Under the pieces are notes generated by a model, which made no database searches, was not told the origin of the DNA, and saw only the letters and a program-made list of their open reading frames with translations. The position numbers and the translations under genes are program-made. Of a stretch of DNA of 64,000 bases, positions 33,829-44,485 are shown piece after piece; the stretch's first letter is position 1; every line of letters starts with the position of its first letter. Location of the stretch: NCBI GenBank assembly GCA_017893485.1, contig JACEHZ010000369.1:806001-870000 (forward strand). Direction: 5' to 3'. The DNA is from Hemerocallis citrina. Its lineage: Eukaryota; Streptophyta; Magnoliopsida; Asparagales; Asphodelaceae.

Positions 33829-33992
33829 AAAGGGATATGAGCAACTTGCTCATTTAGTAAATAAGCAATTGATTATGTGGCATGCATGTGATACATTGAA
33901 CAACTAACACTTTAAGGATTTTCCAATCACATGTTTGCCACATCATCAGTTGCTCATTTACTAAATGAGCAAGTTGCTCATACCCCTTTTTC

Positions 33993-33994
<2 letters not shown>
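33824..33994. mobile_element. MITE inserted in a TA microsatellite (171 bp)
   Basis: TIRs of about 48 bp: gggtaaaagggatatgagca at the left and, as reverse complement, gggaaaaaggggtatgagca at the right, both followed by acttgctcatttagtaaat. Flanking bases are TA inside (AT)n tracts on both sides, so the TSD is probably TA, hidden in the repeat. This resembles MITE families described as targeting TA microsatellites. Confidence 0.85.

Positions 33995-34039
<45 letters not shown>
33995..34039. repeat. (AT)n microsatellite between MITE and Helitron C
   Basis: A 45-bp alternating AT tract, bounded by the MITE end and by the CTAG end of Helitron C. Confidence 0.95.
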
Positions 34040-34040
<1 letters not shown>

Positions 34041-34809
34041 TAGGTTTGCCTGTTGACACGTGGCTACGGCACGTCTTCGAAACGGTGCACCTAGTTTGAT
34101 TATATAAAATGGTTTTGAAGGTCCAGCAAATTAATTGAAGTAGCAAACATATTATATAAGACTTTTAAGCTCAATCATCGCCTTCTTGATCATTAGCTTG
34201 AACTTACCTGAAATGTATATAGTTTGTTAGAAACACTCCATAGAGTTTTTTAACTTGAGGATCACTTTTAGATGGTTGTAATAGTTATGCAATGACATTA
34301 TCATATAGGTTTCATAGAGCCTACTCTAATCACATAACCATTATGAGCATGTCTAAATACAATGGTAATGCAAGTGCGGGTGTGAAGATATCTAAAATAC
34401 CAATAATCTAAATATTTGTTTGTCTGAGACTCAGTTTGCAATTGGAATACCTCTTATTATTATTTCAACCAAAATGAAATACATGAAGTTCTCAAAACTC
34501 TAATCCAAGCCAATCATTTCTTTTATCTCTACTTTATCTCTCCATTACACCTTTATAAAAAAAAAATCAAAATGGATAAATAACAAATTTACTTTAGCTG
34601 TCTTTCTTGAGAGGAGAGTTTGCACCCTTCACTAGTAAATTCCAGTCATCCCAATCCTATATATCCAAACATACATTAAAAGTTCCTATAAGTTATGTTA
34701 TCCATGGTTTCTAATAACCAGTGAAGGGAATGCTTCACGATAATATTTTCTCTTGTAGTAAAGAAATTAATGTTGCATATTTGCCAAGTTATTTTAGGTT
34801 GTTGGTCAG

Positions 34810-35126
34810 TGTTGCCGCTAAATTCGGTGTGGGGGCAAACAGATAGTATTTGTGAGTTCCTGAAAAACCTGAATAGCAAACACCTAACCTGTTCCGCCGG
34901 AGCTTGACCGTTGACTCCCGTCGTTCTCCTGCAAAGAAGTGCGAGACACCGGGGTTGATCCCGGGGACGCACCCTCCGACGCTCAAGTCAGTAACCAGAA
35001 ATGATTATGAAAGAGCGTTTAACTAGCAAAAGATTGATTACCTCTTAATGGAGATGGGTGTGGGGTATTTATAGTCGCCGTTAGGATCAGATAAGGAATG
35101 TGATTCCTGTGATCTGATAAGGCATA
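34810..35126 (-). repeat. 3' LTR of outer element, left part (317 bp)
   Basis: Matches 57742-58058 with about seven differences. It ends in gcata, the TSD of the inner element. The rest of this LTR is at 49860-50161. Confidence 0.93.
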
Positions 35127-35723
35127 TGATATGGCTAAAAATGGGGTTAAATCGGAACCGTCCAGATTGGGCACGAATCTTGATGCTCGGGGGTAAAAAG
35201 GTAATTTCACATACAAGTGGATCCAAAACGGGTATTGGGTCTCCTTCTCACAGAACCAGCAACCCCCGAACGCATCCACTTTAACTGGGCACGGGTCCCG
35301 ACCCGATACAAGCCCAGTTCACCAAGAGGAGAATCAGGGCCACTGATTTGGCTAGATCAAATCAACAGGCCTGATTGACTCCCACCAGGGAATCAGGGGC
35401 TAATTTCCCAGAACAGAATAGGAGGATTTTCCTCCTGGCTGTTAGGCAGGAAATCAGGCCCCTAACCGTTCCAAAGGCGACTATAAATATCACCCCTCTA
35501 CCACCATGACCAGGTTAATCACTTTTTCACCACTTTAAGCTCTTTCTTAATCTCTTCTGATTACTGACAAGAGCGTCGGAGGGTGCGTCGCCGGAATCAA
35601 CCCCGGTGTTTCGCACTTCCTTGCAGGTCGCGGCAGGAGCAAGAAGGCTGAGTCAACTGTTCAGGTTTTTCTCGGACTCACAAATTCTATCTGTTTACCC
35701 CCACACCGAAATCAGCGGTAACA
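35127..35723 (+). repeat. 5' LTR of inner element (597 bp)
   Basis: Starts TGATATGGCTAAAAATGGGG and ends atcagcggtaaca, the CA before the PBS. A TATA box (ctataaatatcacc, about 35480) lies in the expected place. Its first 20 bases and its last part resemble those of the outer LTR. Confidence 0.93.
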
Positions 35724-35725
35724 GA

Positions 35726-35745
35726 TTGGCGCCGTCTGTGGGAAA
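35726..35745 (+). promoter_or_regulatory. Primer-binding site, inner element
   Basis: ttggcgccgtctgtgggaa begins two bases after the LTR. The same sequence in reverse complement lies at 57719-57739 next to the outer 5' LTR. Confidence 0.85.
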
Positions 35746-35791
35746 AACCACACGAACAGCCTCAGCTACTTCCTCGTCGTCCTCTGCAGCA

Positions 35792-37837
35792 ATGCCTCCG
35801 AAGAAGGTCAGATCTAGAGGGTCGAACCGTGTGGCCAACACCGCCGACCCTACGGAGGAAGTCCCTGTCAATCCTATTCCACAGTCCGATCTTCCTCCAC
35901 CGGCCCAGCAGGTCCCACCTCCTCATCCCAAGCAGCAACCCAACAATGGCCCTTCCGGCCATAATGCTCGGAAACAGAAGCAGCCAATCAATCCGGAGCA
36001 TGTTTCGGCCCATAATGGGTCCTCGGACTCAATGGCTTCTCATCATCCCAACCTCCGCATCACCCTCCTGAATCGCCAGAAGGACGACGACCTCCGCACC
36101 CACCTTGACGAGAGGCGGGCCCGAGAGGGAGCCTCCCGCCAGCATCAGGGTGAGCGGTCCCCTCGTCGCCGAGACGGCAGAAGGTCCCCAGACCGCAGAG
36201 GCCGAGCGGCGTCTCCCGAGCGCCGAAGGAGGAGGCCGCATTCCCCCGGGGATCGGCGTCATCCGAGGGACCGAGAGGTGCCTATCAGTCGGGCCGAATT
36301 CCTCCAATTTCAGGAGACCGTTCTGCAGGCTCTCAACCTTCGGCAGAACGACCAGAATGCTCAGAGGGCTCCGACGCCCCCGAGGGACCCCAGTCCTCGC
36401 CACCGAACCCGAAGTCCTTCCCCGGCTCCCAGCCGCCAGCGGCAGCAATATAGTCCTCGCCGATCCCAGGACTACCGACCCCAGAGTCCGCGCTCCCCCT
36501 CCTATGAAGAGGAGTCCGAGGGATCATATGATTACCAGCGAAGGGACGACGCCCTCATCCGCCGTATCCACGAAGTGGAAAGGCGGATCGGCCGCATGGA
36601 CAGGGAGGAGGAGTCCCGAGCAGGAACCTTCCGTCCCAGCCGACCCCCCTTCTCACGGTCGATCATGGAGGCCCACATACCGAGGAGTTTCAAACCGCCA
36701 CAGTTTGAAACATACTCAGGGGAATCCGACCCGGTCGATCACGTCGAAAGCTTCAAGACCCTGATGCTGATCCATCAAGCTTCCGACGCGGTGCTCTGCA
36801 GGACCTTCCCTGCCACCCTCAGGGGGTCGGCTCGGGAATGGTATTCCAGGCTCGCCCCCTCATCCATCTTCTCATTCGAGCAGTTCGAGACGCTGTTCAT
36901 TACTCACTTCGTGAGTAGCAGGCGAGCCGAGAAGATAAGTCTTTCCCTACTGAACCTGCGGCAGGAAAGGGAAGAGAAGCTGCGGGACTATGTGAAGAGA
37001 TTCACCGCAGAGGTCAGGTCTATCGCCTCCTTAGACCAGTCCGTGGCCACTGTGGCGTTCCAGTCGAGCGTCCTTAACGCCAACCTCCGATCATCCCTAG
37101 CCAAGAAGCCCCCGCATGACTTCGCCGACCTCCTCCTGAGGTGCGAGAAGTACATCCGAGCAGAGGAGGCTGAAGCCCTTCCGAGCTTCGAAGGGCCCTC
37201 CGCAGGGTCGAAGAGGAAGGCGACGGGGGAAGAGGGGTCCAAGAAAGCTCAGAAGGACATTGGCGGTCAGCGCCGCCCTCCCCCCAGGTTCGAGAAGTTC
37301 ACTCCCCTCACCACTAATGTCTCTACTATCCTAATGGAGGTGGAGAAGGAGGGGGTCATCCCTCCGGCTCCGAGGATGCACACCCCAGCGAAGAGGAGGA
37401 ACAAAGATAAGTGGTGTCGTTACCACCGAGACCACGGCCACGACACGAATGATTGCCGGGCTCTGAGAGATGAGATTGAAGCCCTCATTCGGAGGGGGCA
37501 GTTGGCCAAATTCGTGAAGGCTAACGATCGGACGGATCGCAGCTCTCCTCCGCCTCGGGGGGCTAACAAGCGCTCCGAGCGGCGCGAGGAGACACCCGAG
37601 TTCAAGGAGGAACGGGTTCTGCACCTGATCCACGGAGGCCCCATGGGGGCTCCTCTAATTCCTCCCGGAAGGCCTTCGTCCGAGAGGTCAACTCGGTCCA
37701 CAGTGCCCCTCCCCCAAAAGGTCTCGGCGTCCCTGTGTCTTTCTCCGATGCCGACCTCGAAGGGGTCCGAACCCCACACTGCGATGCCCTCGTCATCGAC
37801 CTCCGCATGGCCAACTTCAAGGTGCAGAGGATTTTAG
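35792..37837 (+). CDS. gag: Gag polyprotein (inner Tat-like element)
   Basis: Structural Gag that packages element RNA. ATG 35792 was chosen because it begins MPPKKVRSRGSNR, shared with the outer gag start (MPPRKVRSRGSNR); the upstream open frame is LTR leader. Residues 1-290 are basic, Arg/Ser/Pro-rich. From about residue 292 (MEAHIPRSFKPPQFETYSGE) the retrotransposon-gag domain follows (FPATLRGSAREWYSRLAPSS, RDYVKRFTAEVRSIASL). A knuckle of the type CRYHRDHGHDTNDC lies at about residue 541. The true frame appears to be lost near 37640-37655 at a G5 run, since the last 60 codons read the protease out of frame. Gag and pol were therefore probably one polyprotein ORF. Confidence 0.88.
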   Translation: MPPKKVRSRGSNRVANTADPTEEVPVNPIPQSDLPPPAQQVPPPHPKQQPNNGPSGHNARKQKQPINPEHVSAHNGSSDSMASHHPNLRITLLNRQKDDDLRTHLDERRAREGASRQHQGERSPRRRDGRRSPDRRGRAASPERRRRRPHSPGDRRHPRDREVPISRAEFLQFQETVLQALNLRQNDQNAQRAPTPPRDPSPRHRTRSPSPAPSRQRQQYSPRRSQDYRPQSPRSPSYEEESEGSYDYQRRDDALIRRIHEVERRIGRMDREEESRAGTFRPSRPPFSRSIMEAHIPRSFKPPQFETYSGESDPVDHVESFKTLMLIHQASDAVLCRTFPATLRGSAREWYSRLAPSSIFSFEQFETLFITHFVSSRRAEKISLSLLNLRQEREEKLRDYVKRFTAEVRSIASLDQSVATVAFQSSVLNANLRSSLAKKPPHDFADLLLRCEKYIRAEEAEALPSFEGPSAGSKRKATGEEGSKKAQKDIGGQRRPPPRFEKFTPLTTNVSTILMEVEKEGVIPPAPRMHTPAKRRNKDKWCRYHRDHGHDTNDCRALRDEIEALIRRGQLAKFVKANDRTDRSSPPPRGANKRSERREETPEFKEERVLHLIHGGPMGAPLIPPGRPSSERSTRSTVPLPQKVSASLCLSPMPTSKGSEPHTAMPSSSTSAWPTSRCRGF

Positions 37838-40800
37838 TAGACAATGGAAGTTCGGTCAATACCCTCTTCCTCTCGACCTTCCGAGGCCTACAGCTATCCC
37901 GAGACCATCTCAAGCCGGCCGGTTACACACTCCATGGGTTCACGGGGGTCCCGGTAACCGTCGAAGGGGTGATAACCCTAGACGTTACTGCGGGAAGCAC
38001 CCCTACTACCCGGACCGAGCCGATGGACTTCATGGTCGTCGACGTCCCGGCAGCATATAATGTTATTCTAGGCCGACCCGGCCTAGCCGCCCTGGAAGCT
38101 GTCCCCTCGGCATACCATTTGAAAATGAAGTTTCCCACTCGGTCGGGAGTAGGGGAAGTCAGGGGAAGCCAGGAAACAGCCCGGAAGTGCTACATGACTC
38201 CCACCGGGGGACCAGTGCTCTCGCTCGAGACACTAGAAATCCCCGAGCCGAAGGCCCGCCCAACGTCCGAGCCGGCGGACGAGTTAGAAGAAGTGCTCTT
38301 CTCGGACGAGGATCCGAGCCGGAAGTTCCTCATCAGCAAATCCTTGCCGACCGCACTATGCTCGGACCTGATTAAATGCATCCGAGATAACCATGACTTG
38401 TTTGCATGGTCGGCCGCGGACATGCCCGGCATTTCCGAGGAACTGCTCGTCCATCGCCTGAGTGTCGAACCGGGGTGCAAACCGGTCCAGCAGAAGAGGC
38501 GAAAGTTCGCTCCCGAGCGACAGCAGGCCATCAAGGAGGAGGTTGATAAACTTCTAAAGGCCAAGTTCATACAGGAGGTAAATTACCCCGAGTGGCTGTC
38601 GAATGTTGTAATGGTCAAGAAGTCCAATGGCTCGTGGAGGATATGCATTGACTTCACCGACCTGAACAAGGCGTGTCCGAAGGACCCATTCCCTCTCCCG
38701 AACATCGACACCCTTATTGACGCCACCTCGGGCCATGAGCTCCTCAGCTTCGTGGACGCCTTCTCAGGGTACAATCAAATCCGAATGTTCCCTCCGGACA
38801 TTCCGAAGACCTCCTTCATCACCGACCAAGGCCTCTACTGCTACCGGGTAATGCCGTTCGGCTTGAAGAACGCAGGCGCCACCTACCAGCGCCTCGTCAA
38901 CAAGGTCTTCCAGAGCCAGATCGGCCGAAATATGGAGGTGTACGTTGACGACATGCTCGTCAAGAGCATCCACGACACCGATCATGTAGCCGACCTCTAG
39001 GAGGCCTTCGGCATGTTGAGAAAGCACAGCATGCGGCTGAACCCGAATAAGTGTGCGTTCGGAGTCTCCTCGGGAAAATTCTTCGGCTTCATGGTAAGCC
39101 AACGAGGAATCGAAGCTAATCCCGAGAAGATTAAGGCCATACTAGACATGGCCCCGCCTCGGAACATCAAAGAGGTGCAGAAACTTACCGGTCGGCTCGC
39201 CGCTATCGGTCGGTTCCTCTCGAAGTCGGGAGAAAAGTGCCTCCCCTTCTTCAAAGCACTCAGGGGGGCTAAGGGTTTTGAATGGGGTCAGCTGCAGCAG
39301 GAATCGTTCGACCAGCTGAAGGCTTACTTAGTGAACCCTCCTCTGCTCAGCAAACCGGTCCCTGGCGAGACTCTCTTCATCTACTTGGCTGCTTCCGAGC
39401 AGACCCTGAGTGCTGTCTTGGTGAGAGAGGAGGACCGGGCCCAAAGGCCCATCTACTACGTGAGCAAGGTGCTTCGGGACGCCGAGCTCCGCTATCCGAA
39501 GATTGAGAAAATGGCCTACGCCCTAGTCACAGTGGCGAGGAAGCTTCGGCCATACTTTCAGTCCCACTCGATCGTCGTCCTCACCGACCAACCCCTAAAG
39601 CAGATCCTCTACAAGCCCGAGACCTCGGGCCGACTAATGAAGTGGTCCATAGAGCTGAGCCAGCATGACATCACTTACCAGCCTCGGACAGCGATTAAGG
39701 CACAGGCGCTCGCCGACTTCATCGTGGAGTCCACTATCCCTGAGGTCGAACACATTCCGAATGGACCCCCCATTTGGACAGTCTTCGTGGACGGATCCTC
39801 TTGTAATGAAGGAAGCGACGCTGGCATCATTCTGAATGGCCCTGACGACTTCGTCCTCCAATACGCGATCCGTATGAACTTCAAGGCCTCAAACAACGAG
39901 GCGGAGTACGAAGCACTCATCGCTGGGCTCGGACTTGCGCGAAGTGCTGGGGCGCAGCGCCTCCGAATCCACAGCGATTCCCAGCTCGTCGTGAACCAAG
40001 TCTTGGGCGAGTACGAAGCTCGAGATGAGCGGATGGCAAAGTACCTTGCTAGGGTTTGGGACCTCATGGGCCGGTTCGAGGAGGCGCTCATCCAGCAGGT
40101 CCCTCGGGAAGAAAACTCACAGGCCGATACCCTCTCCAAATTGGCCTCGTCCTCACTTCAAGGTCTCGAACAGACCGTGCTGATCGAAGTCCTCTCCAAG
40201 CCGAGCATTGAAGACGAGACCCCTGCCTCGGTGGAATCGTTGCCGGTCATGCTACAAGACAATTGGATGAAGCCGCTGGTAGAATTCGTAAGGGATGGGG
40301 TTCTACCCTCGGATCCCAAGGAAGCACGCCGAGTCCGGACTCGGGCCGAGCGCTATGTCTTGATCGAGGGTATCCTATACAAATGCTCTTTCTCTCAAAT
40401 AGACGGCCGACCGTACCTAAGGTGCCTCTCTCCGGATCAGGCCGAATATGCCCTACAAGAGCTCCACGAAGGCATCGGAGGGGCACACTCAGGATTTAGG
40501 TCCTTGGCCCGGAAAGCTTTGAATTATGGGTACTTTTGGACGACCCTCCTTCAAGACGCCGAATAACACGTTCGGCAATGCAGCTCCTGCCAGAGACACT
40601 CCAGCATCCGACGCCTCCCTCAGGCCAACCTCGCCTCCCTATCAAGTCCCATCCCCTTCGCAATGTGGGGCATGGACTTACTAGGGCCCTTCCCTCCGGC
40701 TCCGGGTCAGTTCAGGTTCTTAGTCGTAGCCATTGACTACTTCTCGAAGTGGGTCGAGGCCGAGCCCCTCGCCACTATAACCGAGAACAAAATGGTACAG

Positions 40801-41529
40801 TTCTTCTGGAAGAGCATCATATGCAGGTTCGGCATCCCCCGAGTCCTTGTAACGGACAACGGGACTCAGTTCACAGGCGCAGCGTTCCGAGCTCTATGCG
40901 ACGACCTGGCCATTCAGCAGCGCTTCTCGTCCGTCTCCCACCCTCAGTCGAACGGACAGGCAGAAAATGCTAACCGGCAGATCCTCGCAGGCATCAAGAA
41001 AAGGCTCGACAAAAGTTCCAAGGGTTTATGGGTCGACCAACTCCCCAACGTCCTATGGAACTACCGCACGAGCAAGCGGACCCCCACAGGCGAGTCCCCT
41101 TTCAACCTCACCTATGGGTCCGAGGTCGTGATACCTCTTGAGGTCGGAATACCTTCCCCTCGGCTCACAGCCTATGACGAAGCACAGAATGCCAGGGACC
41201 TCAGAGTAGACTTGGACTTGATAGACGAGCTGAGGGAAAGGGCGTCGATTCGGCAGCAGAGTTACCGAAGAAGAGTTGAACTAGCGTACAACAAAAGGGT
41301 CCGACCCGCCAACCTTAAGCAATGAGATTTGGTCTTGAGGAAGCTAGCCATATCCTTCCCCAGTCAGAAGAGCAAGCTGGCTCCGAACTGGGAAGGGCCG
41401 TACAGGATCACAAAGGTAGTTCGGCCCGGAACATATCGTCTCGAAGACCTAGAGTGCAGAGAGCTTCCAAGGACCTGAAATGCCGACCACCTCCTGAAAT
41501 ACCAAGAAAGCGCTCCGTCGCCACTCTAA
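37656..41529 (+). pseudogene. pol: Pol polyprotein PR-RT-RH-aRH-INT (inner Tat-like element), four in-frame stops
   Basis: Replication polyprotein. All domains lie in one frame: aspartic protease with LVDNGSS (about 37834) and VILGRPG; RT with CIDFTDLNKACPKDPFPLP, VMPFGLKNAGATYQ and YVDD (38941-38952); RNase H ([23 protein letters not shown]); a second, archaeal-type RNase H ([45 protein letters not shown]) at about 39775-40140; integrase with an HHCC finger ([17 protein letters not shown]) and DDE residues in MDLLGPF, VTDNGTQF and SNGQAENANR. Stops occur at 38998-39000 (TAG), 40564-40566 (TAA), 41323-41325 (TGA) and 41476-41478 (TGA). The frame closes at 41527-41529. Catalytic motifs are intact, so decay is recent. 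Confidence 0.92.
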
Positions 41530-41699
41530 GTATCATGGAGTATCGAGCCATTCCAGTCCTCCGACTTGTAACCCATTTTTCATAAATTGTACTATGTAAA
41601 ACGGTTCGCCGTCAATTATCAATAAAGAAAGCTCTATTATGTTTGTGAATTCGCATGTTTCTCTCCCTTCTTATCACCTGCTTTTTAAATTGTGATTTC

Positions 41700-42255
41700 A
41701 ACCAATGGTTCGGAGTCCACCTTCGGCTCGGCCTCATCCCCTCGGCTCGTCTCCGGACGGACCAGGGATAGACCGTCGTTCCGAACTGCTCCCACAACCG
41801 TTGAACTACAACGATGGTTCGGAGTCCAACACTCGGCTCGACTTTACCTCCTCGGCTCATCTCCGGACGAGCCAGAGGTAGATCGCCGTTCGGAATTGCT
41901 CCCACAACCGTTGAACTACAACGATGGTTCGGAGTCCAACACTCGGCTCGACTTTACCTCCTCGGCTCGTCTCCGGACGAGCCAGGGGTAGATCGCCGTT
42001 CGGAATTGCTCCTACAACCGTTGAATTATAACGATGGTTCGGAGTCCAACACTCGGCTCGACTTTACCCCCTCGGCTCGTCTCCGGACGAACCAGGGGTA
42101 GATCGCTGTTCGGAATTGCTCCCACAACCGTTGAACTACGCCAATGGTTCGGAGTCCAACACTCGGCTCGACTTTACCTCCTCGGCTCGTCTATGGACGA
42201 ACCAGGGGTAGATCGCCGTTCGGAATTGCTCCCACAACTGTCGAGCTACAAAAAT
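41700..42255 (+). repeat. Tandem array, 110-bp unit, five copies (inner element)
   Basis: The unit starting atggttcggagtccaacact recurs at about 41705, 41814, 41924, 42034 and 42144 (spacing 109-110). Each copy holds ctcggctcgtctccggacga and cggaattgctcccacaaccg. A related array of about 115-bp units lies in inverse orientation in the outer element at 55150-55625. It lies between pol and the antisense genes. Confidence 0.92.
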
Positions 42256-42344
42256 GGTCCCGGGGTCCAGCACTTGGCTCCCAGTCCGTTCAAGCTTCTC
42301 CATAAGATCGATGCCGAAGACCGAAGCCCCACTTCTCCGGTCGG

Positions 42345-42548
42345 CCACCGAGCAAGTGCCTTCCCGAGCTCGCAAACGGAGAAAACTCACTTTCTCCTCA
42401 ACTTTCGTGCATGATCTCGTTCAGACGGCTCAGATCTGGCCACCTGCGCTAGACGACAAGATAGTGTTTTCTTGGGAACTGAGCCGCCTCGAAATTCGTG
42501 CCAACACCCAACGGCTCAGATCTTGCCACCGACGCTAAACGACAAGAT
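42345..42548 (+). repeat. 200-bp direct repeat, left copy (bounds antisense cassette)
   Basis: From ccgagcaagtgccttcccga to gctaaacgacaagatag, matching 48422-48627 almost base for base, including the run ggctcagatctggccacctg and cgtgccaacacccaacggct. Shorter relatives lie near 47210 and 48700. Confidence 0.88.
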
Positions 42549-42871
42549 AGCACTTTCTAAGGGACAGAGCCACCTAGGAACTCGTGCTGTATCTTGTCAG
42601 AGTCGCTAAACGACAAAACACTGTACTCATGGGAACCCATTCGGTTCAAATGCTCTCGCCGACGGAACTAACACACTCGGTTCAAGGACCTCGACGCGAC
42701 CAACACAGTTATAAGCAAGACAAATATGCAGTGCAGTGAAAGATATTTTATTAAACAATCAGACCTCAATACAAAACACATGGTTACAAAGTGTTCGGAA
42801 ACAAAATACACGACGCCGACCCACTACACTTAGACCTCATATGGAAAGATCTTCACTAGACTGTTCAGCCG

Positions 42872-44334
42872 ACTATTCGTCCTCCTCGGCTGGTGGCTCC
42901 CCTGTACCGTTCCGGAGCTTAGCTACCACAGTCTGCAAGTGTCAAATCTCCGAGAGCAAATCATCCCGCTCGGCTATGACCTTCGACTGGTTGTGCCGAA
43001 TACACTTGACCCGAAGAGCGTTGCTGAATGCGGTTTGCGAGTCCTCGTCCCCTTCTGCAGGGTTCAGCTCGGCGATCCTATCCTCCAGACGCTGGATCTC
43101 AGCTTCCCTTAGGTCGAGGACGGACAAAAGGTGAGCCCACTCACCTTCAGCCCGGCGTAACTCCAGCTCGACGCTCCTAGGACCCAGAGCCGCCGTCCAA
43201 GAAGAGACTCCGGATTCAGAGTCATCATCCGAGCCGTACATATCAGCATATGAATCGGACGCCTCAAGCTGAAAAAAGGGGAAAGCAAACAACAAGATTT
43301 CAATATACTTCCGAGGCACCACACTTGAAGAATTTTCCAATCATATTCAGACATAATGGTTCCACAATACAACAAGACCAAGTCTACAACAACGTTTTAC
43401 AACAAATCAGAAGGGACACGAAGCGACATAGTCAGGTCCTCTTCGGAAGGGGAATGCTTCGGTTTAAGGAAACACGAGGACGACGAGGCCTGCCCTCCGA
43501 GCTCGATCCTAAACCAATGAAGCGCGACCCCCCTTCGCTGCTGGCTCTAACGACGGCACTGACCGAGGCCCCGCTCGACGAGACGGCCGCACTGCTCTGA
43601 GCGTCGGCTGGACTCCGTCTGGTCACAGGCGAGCGTGTCGCGAGTTCGTAAAATGTAATCCCCCTCTTGCTTTCTTCACGAGTGCACGACGTGCTGTGGA
43701 CGTTAGCCCTCTCCGGCGCAGGCTTGAGCGACGCGACCTCGTCCTCCAGTTCAATGATCCTGTCTCTCAAAACGTCATCCTTCGCCATCTTCTTCGGATG
43801 AGAGGGTCTTGACGAGCCAGAGACGGTGGCGCCCTCGGTCGCAAGCCGTCGGAAGTGGGTAACCTCGATCCCCCTATCTATCGTGATCCTTCTGAGCCTA
43901 TCGACTTCGGCCAATAGCCTCTTGCGCTCGGTCGATGCCTTCTCCAGCTCGGAAGTCAGTTTCTCTTCCGCTGCCGAGCGTTCCTTCTCCGCTAATTCCA
44001 AGTGTTGGACCTCGGCCAAAAGGTCGTCATTCTTCTGCTCGGCGGCAGTAAGCTCCCCACGGAGCCGCTCGACTTCCCCTCCGGGACAAGGAGCTTGGGG
44101 GTACTTCCGCAGTTGCCACAGCTGGCGACAGTACCTCCGTAGAGCTGCCCTCGTCTCCTCCAGTTGGCCGAGCAGGAGAAATCGCCTCTGTCGGCTGTCC
44201 GAGAGCTCACACTTCGTTTTGGCCAGCTCCTTCCGAAGGTAGACAACCTCCGTGATCGGACCGAACTTCACCTGAAAAGCAGAGATAAATCCGATACCCA
44301 ACACTCGGAAACATCTACGACTAGTCACACACAA
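42872..44334 (-). CDS. Antisense ORF B, coiled-coil protein, exons interrupted
   Basis: Minus-strand coding within the inner element; no enzyme function is recognised. The first segment (about 44271-43432, after a splice-acceptor-like tctctgcttttcag at 44285-44272) is a long coiled coil rich in Leu, Glu, Lys and Arg (VVYLRKELAKTKCELSDSRQ; EVERLRGELTAAEQKNDDLL). The second segment begins after ccccttttttcag at about 43270 (LEASDSYADMYGSDDDSESG), has a TGA at about 42942 where Arg is likely, and ends at a TAG near 42870. A minus-strand AATAAA lies at 42752-42747. It may be the 3' part of the same gene as antisense gene A, joined by an intron across 44486-44272. Exon borders are not proven. Confidence 0.6.
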
Positions 44335-44485
44335 ATCCGAAGCTCAACACTTGGACAAATTTTGGCCAAACAAAATGTTTTTCATTCAAAACCGAGGTGA
44401 AAGTTTTACACAAGCGGTGGCCAGTCCGCAATGAGGCCTGCAAAAAGAAAACAAAACAACAAAAGACTAAAAGAAGACAATCGAG

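Noticed and set aside
35762..38774. Minus-strand open frames over gag and pol of the inner element
   Set aside because: They lie opposite well-supported gag and pol domains and contain no motif of their own; GC-rich shadow frames.
41700..42255. Possible CRISPR-like array of regular repeats
   Set aside because: The units are head-to-tail copies without unique spacers, and they lie in a plant retrotransposon.
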